From: Betaproteobacteria bacterium
GTDB lineage: Bacteria; Pseudomonadota; Gammaproteobacteria; Burkholderiales; Casimicrobiaceae
Assembly: GCA_018971195.1 (NCBI GenBank)
Contig: JAGXBK010000012.1
Location: 1-38,168 of the forward strand
DNA length: 38,168 nucleotides
Direction: 5' to 3'
This document shows, piece by piece, positions 17,877-29,055 of the stretch. The first letter of the stretch is position 1. Every line of letters begins with the position of its first letter. The notes beneath the pieces were generated by a model. That model was not told where the DNA came from and did not search any database. It was given only the letters and a program-made list of their open reading frames with translations. The translations under genes were made by a program, and so were the position numbers.

Positions 17877-18860
17877 ATGAACGCGCGCAGACTCGTCGCG
17901 CGCGGCCCGGTGATGCTGGGCGTCGAGGGACTGGCGCTGACGGCGGCCGATCGCGCGCGCCTCGCTGATCCGCGGGTGGGGGGCGTGATCCTGTTCGCGC
18001 GCAATTTCGAGTCGTCGAAGCAGCTCATCGCCCTCACCGCGTCGATACGCAAGATCCGCGCGGAACTGTTGATCGGCGTCGATCACGAAGGCGGGCGCGT
18101 GCAGCGGTTCCGTGGCGACCGCTTCTCCGAGCTGCCGTCGATGCGGACGCTGGGCGAGCAGTGGGACGCCGATCCGGACGCTGCGAACAAGACTGCGTTC
18201 CGCTGCGGCGCAACGATGGCGAAGGAGCTCGCAGCGCACGGCGTCGACTTCAGCTTCACGCCGGTGCTGGATCTCGACCACGGCAGGAGCGCGGTGATCG
18301 GCGACCGGGCGTTCCATGCCGATCCGGTGGTCGTCGCCGATCTCGCCGGCGCGCTGCTGCGAGGCCTCGATTCGCGGGGCGTCGCGGGCGTCGGCAAGCA
18401 TTTTCCCGGCCACGGCTGGGTCACAGCGGATTCCCACTTCGACGTGCCGGTGGACCGACGCCGGCTCGACACGATCCTCTCGACCGACGTGATTCCTTTC
18501 GCGGCGCTGATTGCGCAGGGACTCCGAGCGATCATGCCGGCGCACGTCGTCTATCCGGCCGTCGATTCGCGGCCCGCGGGGTTCTCGCCGGTCTGGATCG
18601 GCGAGATCCTGCGCGGGCGCCTGGGTTTCGATGGCCTGGTCTTTTCCGATGACCTCGAGATGGCCGCGGCGCATTCAGCGGGTGACATCGTCGCACGCGC
18701 CGAAGCCGCGATCGCGGCCGGCTGCGACGTCGTGCTGGTCTGCAACGGCTTCGACGCGATGGACGCGCTGCTCGCCCGCTGGACGCCTGCGGCGCAACCT
18801 TCGCTCGCGCGGCGCTGGGCGCCGATGGCGGTGCGTAAAGCAGCTGCGCGCAAGCCGTGA
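17877..18860 (+). CDS. nagZ: Beta-N-acetylhexosaminidase (cell-wall recycling)
   Basis: This cytoplasmic family 3 glycosidase of 327 residues removes N-acetylglucosamine from GlcNAc-anhydromuropeptides during peptidoglycan recycling. It shows GVDHEGGRVQRF, the substrate-binding KHFPGHG, the mobile-loop Asp and His in TADSHFDVPVD, and the nucleophile Asp in FSDDLEM. It starts at ATG 17877, 40 bases after pdxJ, with only a weak ribosome site. It is the last gene of the rightward housekeeping run. The convergent iclR gene ends 59 bases beyond; I see no T-tailed terminator in that gap. Confidence 0.95.
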   Translation: MNARRLVARGPVMLGVEGLALTAADRARLADPRVGGVILFARNFESSKQLIALTASIRKIRAELLIGVDHEGGRVQRFRGDRFSELPSMRTLGEQWDADPDAANKTAFRCGATMAKELAAHGVDFSFTPVLDLDHGRSAVIGDRAFHADPVVVADLAGALLRGLDSRGVAGVGKHFPGHGWVTADSHFDVPVDRRRLDTILSTDVIPFAALIAQGLRAIMPAHVVYPAVDSRPAGFSPVWIGEILRGRLGFDGLVFSDDLEMAAAHSAGDIVARAEAAIAAGCDVVLVCNGFDAMDALLARWTPAAQPSLARRWAPMAVRKAAARKP

Positions 18861-18919
18861 CGCGGCGGCCCGCCCGCGCGAGGGCAGGGGGTCCGCCGAG
18901 AAGCCGCCTGATCGGGCGC

Positions 18920-19759
18920 TCAGTGCGGATGCGGCCAGCGGCCGCCCAGCCGGTGGGTGATCTCTTCGGCGATGTGCGACACCAGCGGTCCGAGCTGCTT
19001 GATCCGGTCGTCGGGCAGCCGCGAAGTCGGACCCGCGATCGAGATCGCGCCCAGGGGCTCGGCGTGCTCGTCGTAGAACGGCGCCGCCACGCAGCGCGTT
19101 CCCGGCAGGTGCTCCTCGTCGTCGAACGACCAGCCGCGCTGGCGGATGACCCGGATGCTCGCCCACATCGTCTCGGGCGAGGTGATCGTGTGCTCGGTGA
19201 TGCGCGGCAGGCCGCGGACCTTCAGCATGGCGTCGATCTGGTCGTCGGGCAGCGATGCGAAGATCGCCTTGCCCACGCCCGACGCGTGCAGCGGAACGCG
19301 GCTTCCGAGCTTGACGATCGTGCGCATCGTCTCGCGGCACTGCACCTGGTCGATGAACACCGCCTCCGTGCCGTCGAGGATCGCGAGATTCGTCGTCTCG
19401 CCCGCCTGCTCCATCAGCCTGCGCATGTAGGCGTGGCTTTGGGCGACGAAATCGCGGTTGGACAGGAAGCTCGACCCGACGGTGAAGGCCTCGATGCCTA
19501 CGTACCAGAGGGCCAGGTCGCCCGCCTGGTAGACGTAGCCCATCTTCTCCAGCGTCGACAGCAGACGGTGCGTCGTCGACGTCGGCAACTGCACGCGCTG
19601 GGCGATGTCGGTCAGCGTGAGCCCCCCCTCGGTGCGCGCGAGGCACCGCAGGATCGACAGGCCGCGGGTCAGGCTCTGGACCTGGGCGGTCTCGCCGCCG
19701 GGATTGGCGGGCGTGCGCCCGCGGCGCGCGGGAGGGGTGACGCGATGCAGGGGAGTCAT
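18920..19759 (-). CDS. IclR-family transcriptional regulator
   Basis: This 279-residue regulator has an N-terminal winged helix-turn-helix (about 25-90: SLTRGLSILRCLARTEGGLT, AQRVQLPTSTTHRLLSTLEKMGY) and a C-terminal IclR effector domain (about 105-270, with VPLHASGVGKAIFASLPDDQ and the loop GWSFDDEEHLPGTRCVAAPF). IclR proteins control carbon-source catabolic genes by binding small acids. The start is ATG 19759; the frame opens further upstream but without family similarity, and the ribosome site is weak. It lies 40 bases downstream of the phosphate transporter gene on the same strand, the last member of the likely phosphonate operon. Its ligand is unknown. Confidence 0.88.
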   Translation of the reverse strand: MTPLHRVTPPARRGRTPANPGGETAQVQSLTRGLSILRCLARTEGGLTLTDIAQRVQLPTSTTHRLLSTLEKMGYVYQAGDLALWYVGIEAFTVGSSFLSNRDFVAQSHAYMRRLMEQAGETTNLAILDGTEAVFIDQVQCRETMRTIVKLGSRVPLHASGVGKAIFASLPDDQIDAMLKVRGLPRITEHTITSPETMWASIRVIRQRGWSFDDEEHLPGTRCVAAPFYDEHAEPLGAISIAGPTSRLPDDRIKQLGPLVSHIAEEITHRLGGRWPHPH

Positions 19760-19799
19760 GGGCACGGTCCGGGCGGCCGGGATGCGACGAAACCGTAGC

Positions 19800-21509
19800 C
19801 TACACGGTGCCCGGATTGTGCTCCTGCCAGGCGCCTTCGGCGGGCCTCGCTGCAGCCTGGGCATCGGCGTCGGCCGACTTGAGACGCGTCCGGGCGAGCA
19901 CCCCTGCCTCTTCGAGGATCGGGTAGGCGATCGAGCAGATGTGCGAGTTGATGCGGCGCAGGTCGGAGATCAGGTCGAGGTGCAGCGACGACGACTCGAT
20001 GCTCTCGATCGCATGCTCCGCGAGGCGCGCGAGGTGGGAGTTCGCATAGGCCCGCTCGAGGTCGCGGAACAATACTTTCTGGGCGAGCAACTCCTGCGCA
20101 TTCTTGAGGTCGCCACTCAGGAAGACCGAAAGTCCGAGTCGCAGGTTGTCGATCAGGCGCGAATGCAGGTCGCAGATCTCGGCCATGCCGGCCTCCGAGA
20201 AATTGCGGCCCTTGTCGATCTTCTTGTCCTCGACGTCCATCAGGATGCGCTCGATGATGTCGCCAACCTGTTCCATGTTGATTGCGAACGCGATGACATC
20301 GGCCCAGCGGCGGCTCTCCCGAGGCTCCAGCGCCTCGCGGGGAATCTGCGCCAGGTACAGCTTGACCGCGGTGTACAGGTCGTCGACGACGTCGTCCATG
20401 TTGCGCAGGCGCACGGCCAGCGTCCGGTCGTTGGTCGTCAGCACCTTCAGCGTGCCTGCGAGCATCTCTTCGACGACATCGCCGATGCGCAGCGCCTCGC
20501 GGGCTGCGCAGCCGATGGCGACGCTCGGTGTCTCGAGCGCCGACGGATCGAGGTGGCGCGGCTTGGCAGGATCCGCGGAGGCGGGGCGCGCCGGAAGCAG
20601 GCGTTCGGCCAGCCGCGCGATGCTCTCGGTCCAGAACACCAGCAGCAGGGCGAGTGCGACGTTGAAGAACAGGTGGAACAGCACCACCTCGCGCGCCGGC
20701 TCGAGGCCCAGGATCGCGATCCACCGGTCGAGGTGGGCGACCAGCGGGATCGCGAGCACGCAGCCGATCAGCTTGAACAGGAAATTGCCCAGCGTCACGC
20801 GCCGCGCCTCGGGCATCGCGCGCAGGGTCGACAGCATCCCCAGCACGCCGCTGCCGAGGTTCGCTCCGAGCACCAGCCCGAGCGCCACCGGGAGGGAGAG
20901 GACATGCAGCGATGCCAGCGACGCGAACAGCAGCACCGCGGCGAGGCTCGAATAGCAGAGGACCGTGAACAGCGCCGCGACCAGCATGTCCAGCATCACG
21001 TCGCCGGTCAGCGAGGCGAAGATCACCTGCACCCCGGCCGCCTGGACCACCGGGCGCGCGGCGACGGAGATCCACTGCAGCGCGAACATGATCAGACCGA
21101 GGCCGAGCAGGATGCGGCCGAAGCGGCCCGCGGCGGTCGCCTGGCTCGACAGGTAGAGCACGATGCCGGCGAAGATCAGTAGCGGGGCGAGCCACGACAG
21201 GTCGAAGGACAGCAGCACGGTGACAAGCGCGGTGCCGACGTCTGCGCCCAGCATGACCGCGAGGGCGGGTGCGGTTCCGATCAGGCCCTGGCCGGCGAAT
21301 GCGGCGACGATCATCGCCGTCGCCGTGCTGCTCTGGATCAGCCCGGTGACGCCCAGCCCGGCGAAGAACGCGGGAACGCGCCTCGACACGCTTCGGCGCA
21401 GGATGCGGCGCAGGTTTCCGCCGTACATGCGCAGGATCGCCGTACGCACGATGTGCGTGCCCCAGACGAGCAGCGACACTCCGGCCAGCAGGTTGAGCAG
21501 CACCTGCAT
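19800..21509 (-). CDS. Na+/phosphate cotransporter family protein (NptA/YjbB type)
   Basis: This inner-membrane protein of 569 residues has an N-terminal half with two Na/Pi-cotransport repeats and a C-terminal PhoU-like helical domain (about 345-530, with INMEQVGDIIERILMDVEDK). Repeat 1 has the canonical QSSTATAM at 59-66 and GADVGTAL. Repeat 2 is degenerate: YSSLAAV at 186-192 instead of QSSSA, and GANLGSG instead of GANIGTT. The family moves phosphate with sodium; E. coli YjbB is reported to promote phosphate export. It starts only 5 bases after the phnY stop, so it is almost certainly co-transcribed with phosphonate genes. A role in clearing phosphate released by PhnA is inferred. Direction of transport is not shown by sequence. 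Confidence 0.9.
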   Translation of the reverse strand: MQVLLNLLAGVSLLVWGTHIVRTAILRMYGGNLRRILRRSVSRRVPAFFAGLGVTGLIQSSTATAMIVAAFAGQGLIGTAPALAVMLGADVGTALVTVLLSFDLSWLAPLLIFAGIVLYLSSQATAAGRFGRILLGLGLIMFALQWISVAARPVVQAAGVQVIFASLTGDVMLDMLVAALFTVLCYSSLAAVLLFASLASLHVLSLPVALGLVLGANLGSGVLGMLSTLRAMPEARRVTLGNFLFKLIGCVLAIPLVAHLDRWIAILGLEPAREVVLFHLFFNVALALLLVFWTESIARLAERLLPARPASADPAKPRHLDPSALETPSVAIGCAAREALRIGDVVEEMLAGTLKVLTTNDRTLAVRLRNMDDVVDDLYTAVKLYLAQIPREALEPRESRRWADVIAFAINMEQVGDIIERILMDVEDKKIDKGRNFSEAGMAEICDLHSRLIDNLRLGLSVFLSGDLKNAQELLAQKVLFRDLERAYANSHLARLAEHAIESIESSSLHLDLISDLRRINSHICSIAYPILEEAGVLARTRLKSADADAQAAARPAEGAWQEHNPGTV

Positions 21510-21514
21510 TCAGC

Positions 21515-22966
21515 TCACCATGGCAGCGAGTAGGTCTTGACGTTGGTGAAGCTCTTCATCGCTTCCTGCACGCCCTCCTTGTAGCCGAGTCCGGAATCCT
21601 TGATGCCGCCGAACGGGGTCAATTCGAGGCGGTAACCGGGAACTTCGCGGATGTTGACCGTCCCGACGTTGAGCTCGGTCACGAAGCGGGTCACGTAGTC
21701 GAGGCGGTTCGTGCATACCGACGAGGACAGCCCGTAGGCGGTCGAGTTGGCGATGCGGATCGCCTCGTCGGCATCGCGGAAGCGCATGACCGGCGATACC
21801 GGTCCGAACGTCTCGGTGCGAACGACGTCCATGTCGGGCGTCACGTGATCGATGACGGTCGGCGAGTAGAGCGCGCCGTCGCGGAGGTTTCCGAACAGCA
21901 GCTTCGCGCCCTGGTCGACCGCGGCGCGGACCTTGGCTTCGAATCCGGCGGCCGCGGCCGCATCGATGACCGTACCCATGTCGAGGCTCGGGTCGGCAGG
22001 GTCGCCCCAGGTCCAGGCCCGGGTGCGCGCGAGGAGGCGCTCGACGAAGTCATCCGCGACACGCTCCTGCACCAGTATGCGCTTGACCGCCGTGCAGCGC
22101 TGGCCCGAGTTCCTGTACGACCCGGTCGCGGCGAGGGTCGCGGCTTCGTCGAGATCGGCGTCCTCCATCACGATGAGGGGGTCGTTGCCGCCGAGCTCGA
22201 GCACCTGGCGCTTGTAGACGGCCTTGGCGGCGATGTACTTCCCCACCTGGACGCCTCCGGTGAACGTGACGAGGTCGACGTCGGGATTGGTCAGCATCTC
22301 GTCGGCGATCTCGCGCGGGTCGCCGGTGACGACCGAGAACATCGGCGGCGGCAGGCCGGCCTCGTACAGGATGTCGGCGAGGACCAGCGCCGTCAGCGGC
22401 GTCTTCTCGGTGGGCTTCAGCACCATCCGGTTGTTGGTCGCGATCGACGGCGCAACCTTGTGCGCGACCTGGTTCAGGGGGTGGTTGAAGGGCGTGATCG
22501 CCGAGATGACGCCCTGCAGCGGCTCGCGCAGCGTGTATACCTTGCGCGACTTGCCCTGCGGCGTGAGGTCGCAGGAAAAGACCTGACCGTCGTCCTGCAA
22601 CGCGGCGTTGCCGGCGAACAGGAAGACATCGCAGGCACGGCCGACCTCGTAAATCGAGTCTTTCTTGCAGATGCCGCATTCGGCGGTGATCAGGTCGGAC
22701 AGCGCTTCGGCGCGTTCGCGGATCAGCGCGGCGGCGCGTTGGCAGATCGCGTAGCGCTCGTAGCGGGACAGGCGGGGGCGGTAGGCGCGGGCCTGCGCGA
22801 AGGCGTCGCGGATCTGCTCGATGCTGGCCCGGGGGACGGTGCCGACTAGGGCGCCGGTGTAGGGATCGAGGACCTCGAGCCTGCGGGTGCCGTCCACCCG
22901 TTCGCCCGCGACGCGCATCGGCTCGTGGCGGGCCGGGCCCCGGTCGGATCTGCGGATGGCGGTCAT
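21515..22966 (-). CDS. phnY: Phosphonoacetaldehyde dehydrogenase
   Basis: PhnY is an NAD-dependent aldehyde dehydrogenase that oxidises phosphonoacetaldehyde to phosphonoacetate. The 483 residues from ATG 22966 match the length of the Sinorhizobium enzyme. Catalytic Cys291 lies in [11 protein letters not shown] and the general-base Glu257 in LELGGNDP. His162 in ITPFNHPLN and Arg290 fit the phosphonate-binding positions known in PhnY. The ending [20 protein letters not shown] with [12 protein letters not shown] is typical. The frame extends upstream but only by shadow sequence. It lies between phnA (16-base gap) and nptA (5-base gap). A general succinate-semialdehyde-type dehydrogenase is the alternative, but the neighbours make PhnY far more likely. 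Confidence 0.93.
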   Translation of the reverse strand: MTAIRRSDRGPARHEPMRVAGERVDGTRRLEVLDPYTGALVGTVPRASIEQIRDAFAQARAYRPRLSRYERYAICQRAAALIRERAEALSDLITAECGICKKDSIYEVGRACDVFLFAGNAALQDDGQVFSCDLTPQGKSRKVYTLREPLQGVISAITPFNHPLNQVAHKVAPSIATNNRMVLKPTEKTPLTALVLADILYEAGLPPPMFSVVTGDPREIADEMLTNPDVDLVTFTGGVQVGKYIAAKAVYKRQVLELGGNDPLIVMEDADLDEAATLAATGSYRNSGQRCTAVKRILVQERVADDFVERLLARTRAWTWGDPADPSLDMGTVIDAAAAAGFEAKVRAAVDQGAKLLFGNLRDGALYSPTVIDHVTPDMDVVRTETFGPVSPVMRFRDADEAIRIANSTAYGLSSSVCTNRLDYVTRFVTELNVGTVNIREVPGYRLELTPFGGIKDSGLGYKEGVQEAMKSFTNVKTYSLPW

Positions 22967-22982
22967 CGTCGTTCCGGATGGG

Positions 22983-24999
<2,017 letters not shown>

Positions 25000-25008
<9 letters not shown>

Positions 25009-25026
25009 CAATCGTGTCAACAATCG
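25000..25026. repeat. Dyad and 12-bp tandem repeat, likely GntR operator
   Basis: GATTGTCAACAATC (25000-25013) has 6-bp arms GATTGT/ACAATC around CA. TGTCAACAATCG occurs twice head to tail (25003-25014 and 25015-25026), with a partial third copy CAATCG at 25028-25033. The TTGT..ACAA form is typical of FadR-type GntR operators. The site overlaps the -10 of phnW and the -35 of gntR. Confidence 0.65.
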
Positions 25027-25039
25027 GCAATCGGTGACC

Positions 25040-25045
25040 AAGGAG
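25040..25045 (+). promoter_or_regulatory. Ribosome binding site of phnW
   Basis: AAGGAG lies seven bases before ATG 25053 and fixes the phnW start. Confidence 0.75.
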
Positions 25046-25052
25046 CCGTTCG

Positions 25053-26177
25053 ATGAGCAATTTCAGTCGCGATCCCATCCTGCTCACGCCGGGTCCGCTG
25101 ACGACGTCGCTCGCCACCAAGATGGCGATGCTCCGGGACTGGGGTTCCTGGGATTCGGGATTCAACGCGGTCACCGGCATGGTGCGCGAGCGGCTGCTGT
25201 CGATCGCCGGGGCGGAAGGCGCGCACGTCTGCGTGCCCCTGCAGGGCAGCGGAACCTTCGCCGTCGAGGCGGCAGTCAACACCCTGGTGCCGCGCGACGG
25301 GCACCTGCTCGCACTGATCAACGGTGCCTATGGAACCCGCCTCGCGAGGCTTGCGCGGATGATGGGGCGGCGCGTGAGTACGCTCGAGACCGCCGAGGAT
25401 GTGCCCGCGGCGGTCGCGGACATCGAGAGGCTGCTGCAAGCCGATTCGTCGATCACCCACGTGGGTCTCGTCCATTGCGAGACCTCGACCGGCATCCTCA
25501 ATCCGCTGGAAGGGATCGCCGACGCCGTCGCGCGCTGCGGCAGGCACCTGATCGTCGACGCGATGAGCTCGTTCGGCGCGTTGCCGATCGATGCGCGCCG
25601 CGTGCCCTTCGACGCGCTGGTGGCGGCGTCGGGGAAGTGCATCGAGGGCCCCCCGGGCATCGGTTTCGTGCTCGCGCGCCGGAGCGTCCTCGAGCATTGC
25701 GCGGGGAACAGCACGTCGCTGTCGCTGGACCTCCACGACCAGTGGCAGTACATGGAGCGGACGACCCAGTGGCGCTTCACGCCGCCGACGCATGTCGTAG
25801 CCGCGCTTTCCGCGGCGCTCGAGGCTTTCGACGCGGAAGGCGGCCAGCCGGCGCGGCTCGCGCGCTACACCCGCAACTGCGAGGTCCTGGTCCGCGGCAT
25901 GGAGGAGCTCGGCTTCCGGCGCTTCCTCGACCCTCGTGTCCAGGCGCCGATCATCGTCACCTTCCTTGCACCGGCCGATCCGCGCTACGGCTTTCGCGAG
26001 TTCTACGATCGCGTGCGCGACAAGGGATTCATCCTCTATCCGGGCAAGCTCACGCAGGTCGAGACGTTTCGCGTGGGATGCATCGGCGCCATCGGCCCCG
26101 ACGAGATTCGTCACGCGGTCAATGCCGTGCGCGACACCCTGGCCGAGATGGGGATCGAGGGCGCGGCGCCGGGCTGA
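25053..26177 (+). CDS. phnW: 2-aminoethylphosphonate:pyruvate transaminase
   Basis: This class V PLP aminotransferase of 374 residues converts 2-aminoethylphosphonate and pyruvate to phosphonoacetaldehyde and alanine, the first step of the pathway. The N-terminus [11 protein letters not shown] is typical. The PLP-lysine is Lys195 in [12 protein letters not shown], and Asp169 in VDAMSSFG pairs with the PLP ring; both lie one residue from their positions in Salmonella PhnW. The C-terminus has [21 protein letters not shown], the substrate-Arg region. It reads divergently from gntR-phnA-phnY, so the three pathway enzymes are split between two transcripts that share one control region. Confidence 0.95.
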   Translation: MSNFSRDPILLTPGPLTTSLATKMAMLRDWGSWDSGFNAVTGMVRERLLSIAGAEGAHVCVPLQGSGTFAVEAAVNTLVPRDGHLLALINGAYGTRLARLARMMGRRVSTLETAEDVPAAVADIERLLQADSSITHVGLVHCETSTGILNPLEGIADAVARCGRHLIVDAMSSFGALPIDARRVPFDALVAASGKCIEGPPGIGFVLARRSVLEHCAGNSTSLSLDLHDQWQYMERTTQWRFTPPTHVVAALSAALEAFDAEGGQPARLARYTRNCEVLVRGMEELGFRRFLDPRVQAPIIVTFLAPADPRYGFREFYDRVRDKGFILYPGKLTQVETFRVGCIGAIGPDEIRHAVNAVRDTLAEMGIEGAAPG

Positions 26178-26214
26178 TCGCGAGCGCGGCGCGGAAGCGC
26201 GCGACGATCGCGGT

Positions 26215-26220
26215 TAGAAT
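26215..26220 (+). promoter_or_regulatory. Possible -10 box for folD
   Basis: TAGAAT (5 of 6) lies in the 69-base gap after phnW. No -35 is evident. A GAAGGG ribosome site follows at 26235-26240. Confidence 0.35.
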
Positions 26221-26246
26221 CGCGGCTTCCATCCGAAGGGTCGGGC

Positions 26247-27101
26247 ATGCCCGCGCGAATCCTGGACGGCAAGGCGCTGGCCCAAGGCGTGACCGGCGAG
26301 TTGCGCGAGCGCATCGCCGCGCGCATCGCGGCCGGCCGCGCTGCCCCCGGGCTCGCGGCGCTGCTGGTCGGCGACGATGCCGCCTCGCAGGTCTATGTGC
26401 GCAACAAGCGCAGGACGGCCGACGGCATCGGAATGCGATCGCTGGCGTTCGATCTCCCGGCGAGCGCATCGGAATCCGAGCTGCTCGCGCTGATCGGCCG
26501 CCTGAACGGCGATCCCTCGGTCAACGGCATTCTCGTCCAGCTGCCGCTGCCGGCGCAGATCTCGACGGCGCGGGTCATCGAGGCGATCGACCCGGCGAAG
26601 GACGTCGACGGCTTTCATCCGTACAACGTCGGCAGGCTGGTGCTGAGGATGCCGACGCTGCGCCCCTGCACTCCGTACGGCTGCATGCAGCTGCTCGCGA
26701 AGACCGGGGAGGATCTTGCCGGCATGCACGCCGTCGTCATCGGCCAGTCGAACATCATCGGCCGGCCGATGGCGCTCGAACTGCTGATCGCGCGCTGTAC
26801 GGTGACCATCTGCCACACGGCGACCCGTGACCTGCCCGGGCTCGTGCGGCAGGCGGACCTCGTCGTCGCCGCCGTCGGCAGGGCACAGCTGGTGCAGGGC
26901 GACTGGATCAAGGACGGCGCAATCGTCATCGACGTCGGCATCAACCGGGGGGCGGACGGACGGCTCGTCGGCGATGTCGATTTCCAGGCGGCGCGCGAGC
27001 GCGCGTCCTGGATCACCCCGGTGCCGGGAGGCGTCGGACCGATGACCATCGCGATGCTCCTCGCCAACACGCTGCGCGCAGCCGAGATGCAGGACCGCTG
27101 A
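26247..27101 (+). CDS. folD: Bifunctional methylenetetrahydrofolate dehydrogenase/cyclohydrolase
   Basis: FolD interconverts 5,10-methylene- and 10-formyl-tetrahydrofolate in one-carbon metabolism using NADP. The 284 residues are normal. The catalytic Tyr50 and Lys54 are in SQVYVRNKR. Other family signatures are [22 protein letters not shown], the NADP loop GQSNIIGRP (Gln where Arg or Ala is common) and the final [16 protein letters not shown]. It starts at ATG 26247, six bases after AAGGG. It is a housekeeping gene with no evident link to the phosphonate genes beyond adjacency. It converges on the next gene with a 16-base gap. Confidence 0.97.
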   Translation: MPARILDGKALAQGVTGELRERIAARIAAGRAAPGLAALLVGDDAASQVYVRNKRRTADGIGMRSLAFDLPASASESELLALIGRLNGDPSVNGILVQLPLPAQISTARVIEAIDPAKDVDGFHPYNVGRLVLRMPTLRPCTPYGCMQLLAKTGEDLAGMHAVVIGQSNIIGRPMALELLIARCTVTICHTATRDLPGLVRQADLVVAAVGRAQLVQGDWIKDGAIVIDVGINRGADGRLVGDVDFQAARERASWITPVPGGVGPMTIAMLLANTLRAAEMQDR

Positions 27102-27117
27102 ACGCGCGGGTTGCCGA

Positions 27118-27921
27118 TCAGCGCCGCAGCTTGCGCGTGCGCACCGCGTCGAGAAACTCGTTGAGGATCGGCGTCCCGTCGAGATGGTCGCTGCCCATTC
27201 CGGAACCGAACATGAATTCAGGGTGCCACTGGACGCCGACGACGTAGCTCGGCCCGCGCCAGCGGATCGCTTCGACGATGCCGTCGGGAACCGATTTCGC
27301 TTCGACGATCAGGCCGCGGCCGAGCTTGTTGACCGCCTGATGATGGATGGAGTTGATCAGCGCCTCGCTGCGCTCGGGATAGAGCTTGGCGAGCCCGCTG
27401 CCGGGGACGAACGCGGCGAGGTGGTACTTGTCCTCGTACTGGCCCACGTCGCGATGGGACTGGGCGTCGGGGAGCTGGGTCGTGATGTCCTGGTACAAGG
27501 TGCCCCCGAACGCGACATTGATCATCTGGCAGCCGCGGCAGATCCCCAGCACCGGCTTGCCCTTGCCGACGAAGGCCTCGAACAACTCGATCTCGTAGCG
27601 GTCGCGGACGCGATCGCCGACCCACTCGGGGTCGCGCGCCTCCTCGCCGTAGGTCGGCGGCGCGATGTCCGCGCCGCCTTGCAGCACCAGCGCGTCCAGC
27701 GCCTCGGCGTAGTGATAGAGGCGCATTTCGCTGCGCTTGACCAGGCCCTCGGATTCGATGGCGGGGATCATGAACACCAGCACGTTCTTGGACATCACCC
27801 ACTGCGTGACCGACTGCTCGAGGTAGTGCAGCGTCTTCGTGTAGACGCCGCCCAGCGTGCGCGTCCGCTCGCTCGGATGGTGGATACGCGCGGATATGCC
27901 GATGAGGAGCGGCGCAGGCAT
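27118..27921 (-). CDS. Class I glutamine amidotransferase-like hydrolase (gamma-glutamyl-GABA hydrolase type)
   Basis: This 267-residue peptidase C26-family protein has nucleophile Cys128 in GICRGCQMINVAFGGTL and the His233/Glu235 pair in GVQWHPEF. Family members hydrolyse gamma-glutamyl amides such as gamma-glutamyl-GABA in polyamine breakdown (PuuD). No puu genes lie nearby, so the substrate is unknown. It stands alone, convergent with folD and divergent from a transporter gene. On its strand a TATGAT box lies at 28030-28025 (5 of 6), but no -35 matches. No strong ribosome site precedes ATG 27921. Confidence 0.85.
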   Translation of the reverse strand: MPAPLLIGISARIHHPSERTRTLGGVYTKTLHYLEQSVTQWVMSKNVLVFMIPAIESEGLVKRSEMRLYHYAEALDALVLQGGADIAPPTYGEEARDPEWVGDRVRDRYEIELFEAFVGKGKPVLGICRGCQMINVAFGGTLYQDITTQLPDAQSHRDVGQYEDKYHLAAFVPGSGLAKLYPERSEALINSIHHQAVNKLGRGLIVEAKSVPDGIVEAIRWRGPSYVVGVQWHPEFMFGSGMGSDHLDGTPILNEFLDAVRTRKLRR

Positions 27922-28118
27922 GACCGGCTAGGAGGTTCGGCGTCGCGCCTGCCGGGCGCGCGGGCCGCGGCCGGTGCGGGAGGAGGTGGAAACCGGGGCG
28001 TGTTTCACGTTCGCACTCCCGCCCATCATACCGCCATCGCGACTCGCCGGGACGCAGCGGCGGGCTGCGAAGCAGCCGGCTGGCACAATGGCCGTCGTCC
28101 CGCCGATCGAGGGTGCCG

Positions 28119-28958
28119 TTGAGGACCGGTTCCGCGCTGCTCGCCGTTCATGCCGCCGTCGCGCTGTTCGCGCTCGCGGCGCTGTTCGGAAAGTGGATCG
28201 CGCTCCCGGCGGTCGCGATCGTGCTCGGGCGGACCGCGTTCGCGGCGATCGCGCTGGCGCTGACGCTGCGGATCCGCAGTCGTCCCGCCGGCATGCCGAC
28301 GCCTGCGCTCGCCGCCAACGGCGCGATCCTGGCGCTGCATTGGGTGTCGTTCTTCGCCGCGGTGCAGTCGGCGAGCGTCGCGGTCGCGTTGCTGGGCTAT
28401 GCGAGCTTTCCGCTGTTCGTCCTGCTGATGGAGCGCCCCGCGCCACCGCAGGGCGTCGCCAGGCAGCGCTACGCACCCGCAGCCCTGGTGATCGCGGGTC
28501 TGCTCCTCATCGTCCCCGCGTTCTCATGGTCGAACCGCGCATCGCAGGGCCTGGTCTGGGGTCTCGTCTCGGGTGCGAGCTTTGCGTGGCTCGCCGTGCG
28601 CAACCGCGGTCTGGTCGCCGCCAACGACCCGGCGCGCATTGCGCTGTGGCAGAACGCCGTGGCGGCGGCGTGCCTGTTGCCGATCGCGACGCTCGGGGGA
28701 GCGCCGGCGTGGCCGACCGCGCGCGACCTCGCGCTGCTCGCGGTGCTGGGCATCGTTTGCACGGCGCTCGCGCATACGCTGTTCATCGCCAGCATGCGCC
28801 GCGTGTCGGCGCACGTGGCGAGCGTGGTCGCCGCGCTCGAGCCGGTGTACGGCATCGCGCTGGCCGCATGGCTGCTGAACGAGATTCCGGGGTCGCGCAC
28901 CGTCGCAGGTGCCGCGCTGATCGTCGCTGCGGCGCTCGTCGCTTCGCGCCGCGCGTGA
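28119..28958 (+). CDS. DMT-superfamily transporter (EamA family)
   Basis: This inner-membrane protein of 279 residues shows about ten hydrophobic segments in two EamA repeats. The second repeat includes ALAHTLFIASMRRVSAHVAS and the family-typical ALEPVYGIALAAWLLNEIPG. EamA proteins export or import small metabolites or amino acids; the substrate cannot be told from sequence. I prefer TTG 28119, since GAGGG at 28109-28113 is correctly spaced to it. GTG 28113 would overlap that site and add two residues. A CACAAT box preceded by TGG (28081-28089) could be an extended -10. The gap 27922-28118 otherwise shows nothing definite. Confidence 0.87.
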   Translation: MRTGSALLAVHAAVALFALAALFGKWIALPAVAIVLGRTAFAAIALALTLRIRSRPAGMPTPALAANGAILALHWVSFFAAVQSASVAVALLGYASFPLFVLLMERPAPPQGVARQRYAPAALVIAGLLLIVPAFSWSNRASQGLVWGLVSGASFAWLAVRNRGLVAANDPARIALWQNAVAAACLLPIATLGGAPAWPTARDLALLAVLGIVCTALAHTLFIASMRRVSAHVASVVAALEPVYGIALAAWLLNEIPGSRTVAGAALIVAAALVASRRA

Positions 28959-29005
28959 CGGGGCGCGACGCGCGCCCATCTCGCTGACGTGGGGCATCGC
29001 GTCGA

Positions 29006-29035
29006 TTGGCGCCCTCCGGCCCGATTGGGTAGCAT
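29006..29035 (+). promoter_or_regulatory. Candidate promoter of metC
   Basis: TTGGCG (29006-29011) and TAGCAT (29030-29035) stand 18 bases apart, each matching 4 of 6, followed by GGAG and ATG 29056. Confidence 0.35.
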
Positions 29036-29055
29036 CGCGGCTTTCGGAGCAGCAC

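Noticed and set aside
18861-18919. Terminator in the nagZ/iclR convergent gap
   Set aside because: Only short GC repeats with poor pairing and no T-run were found.
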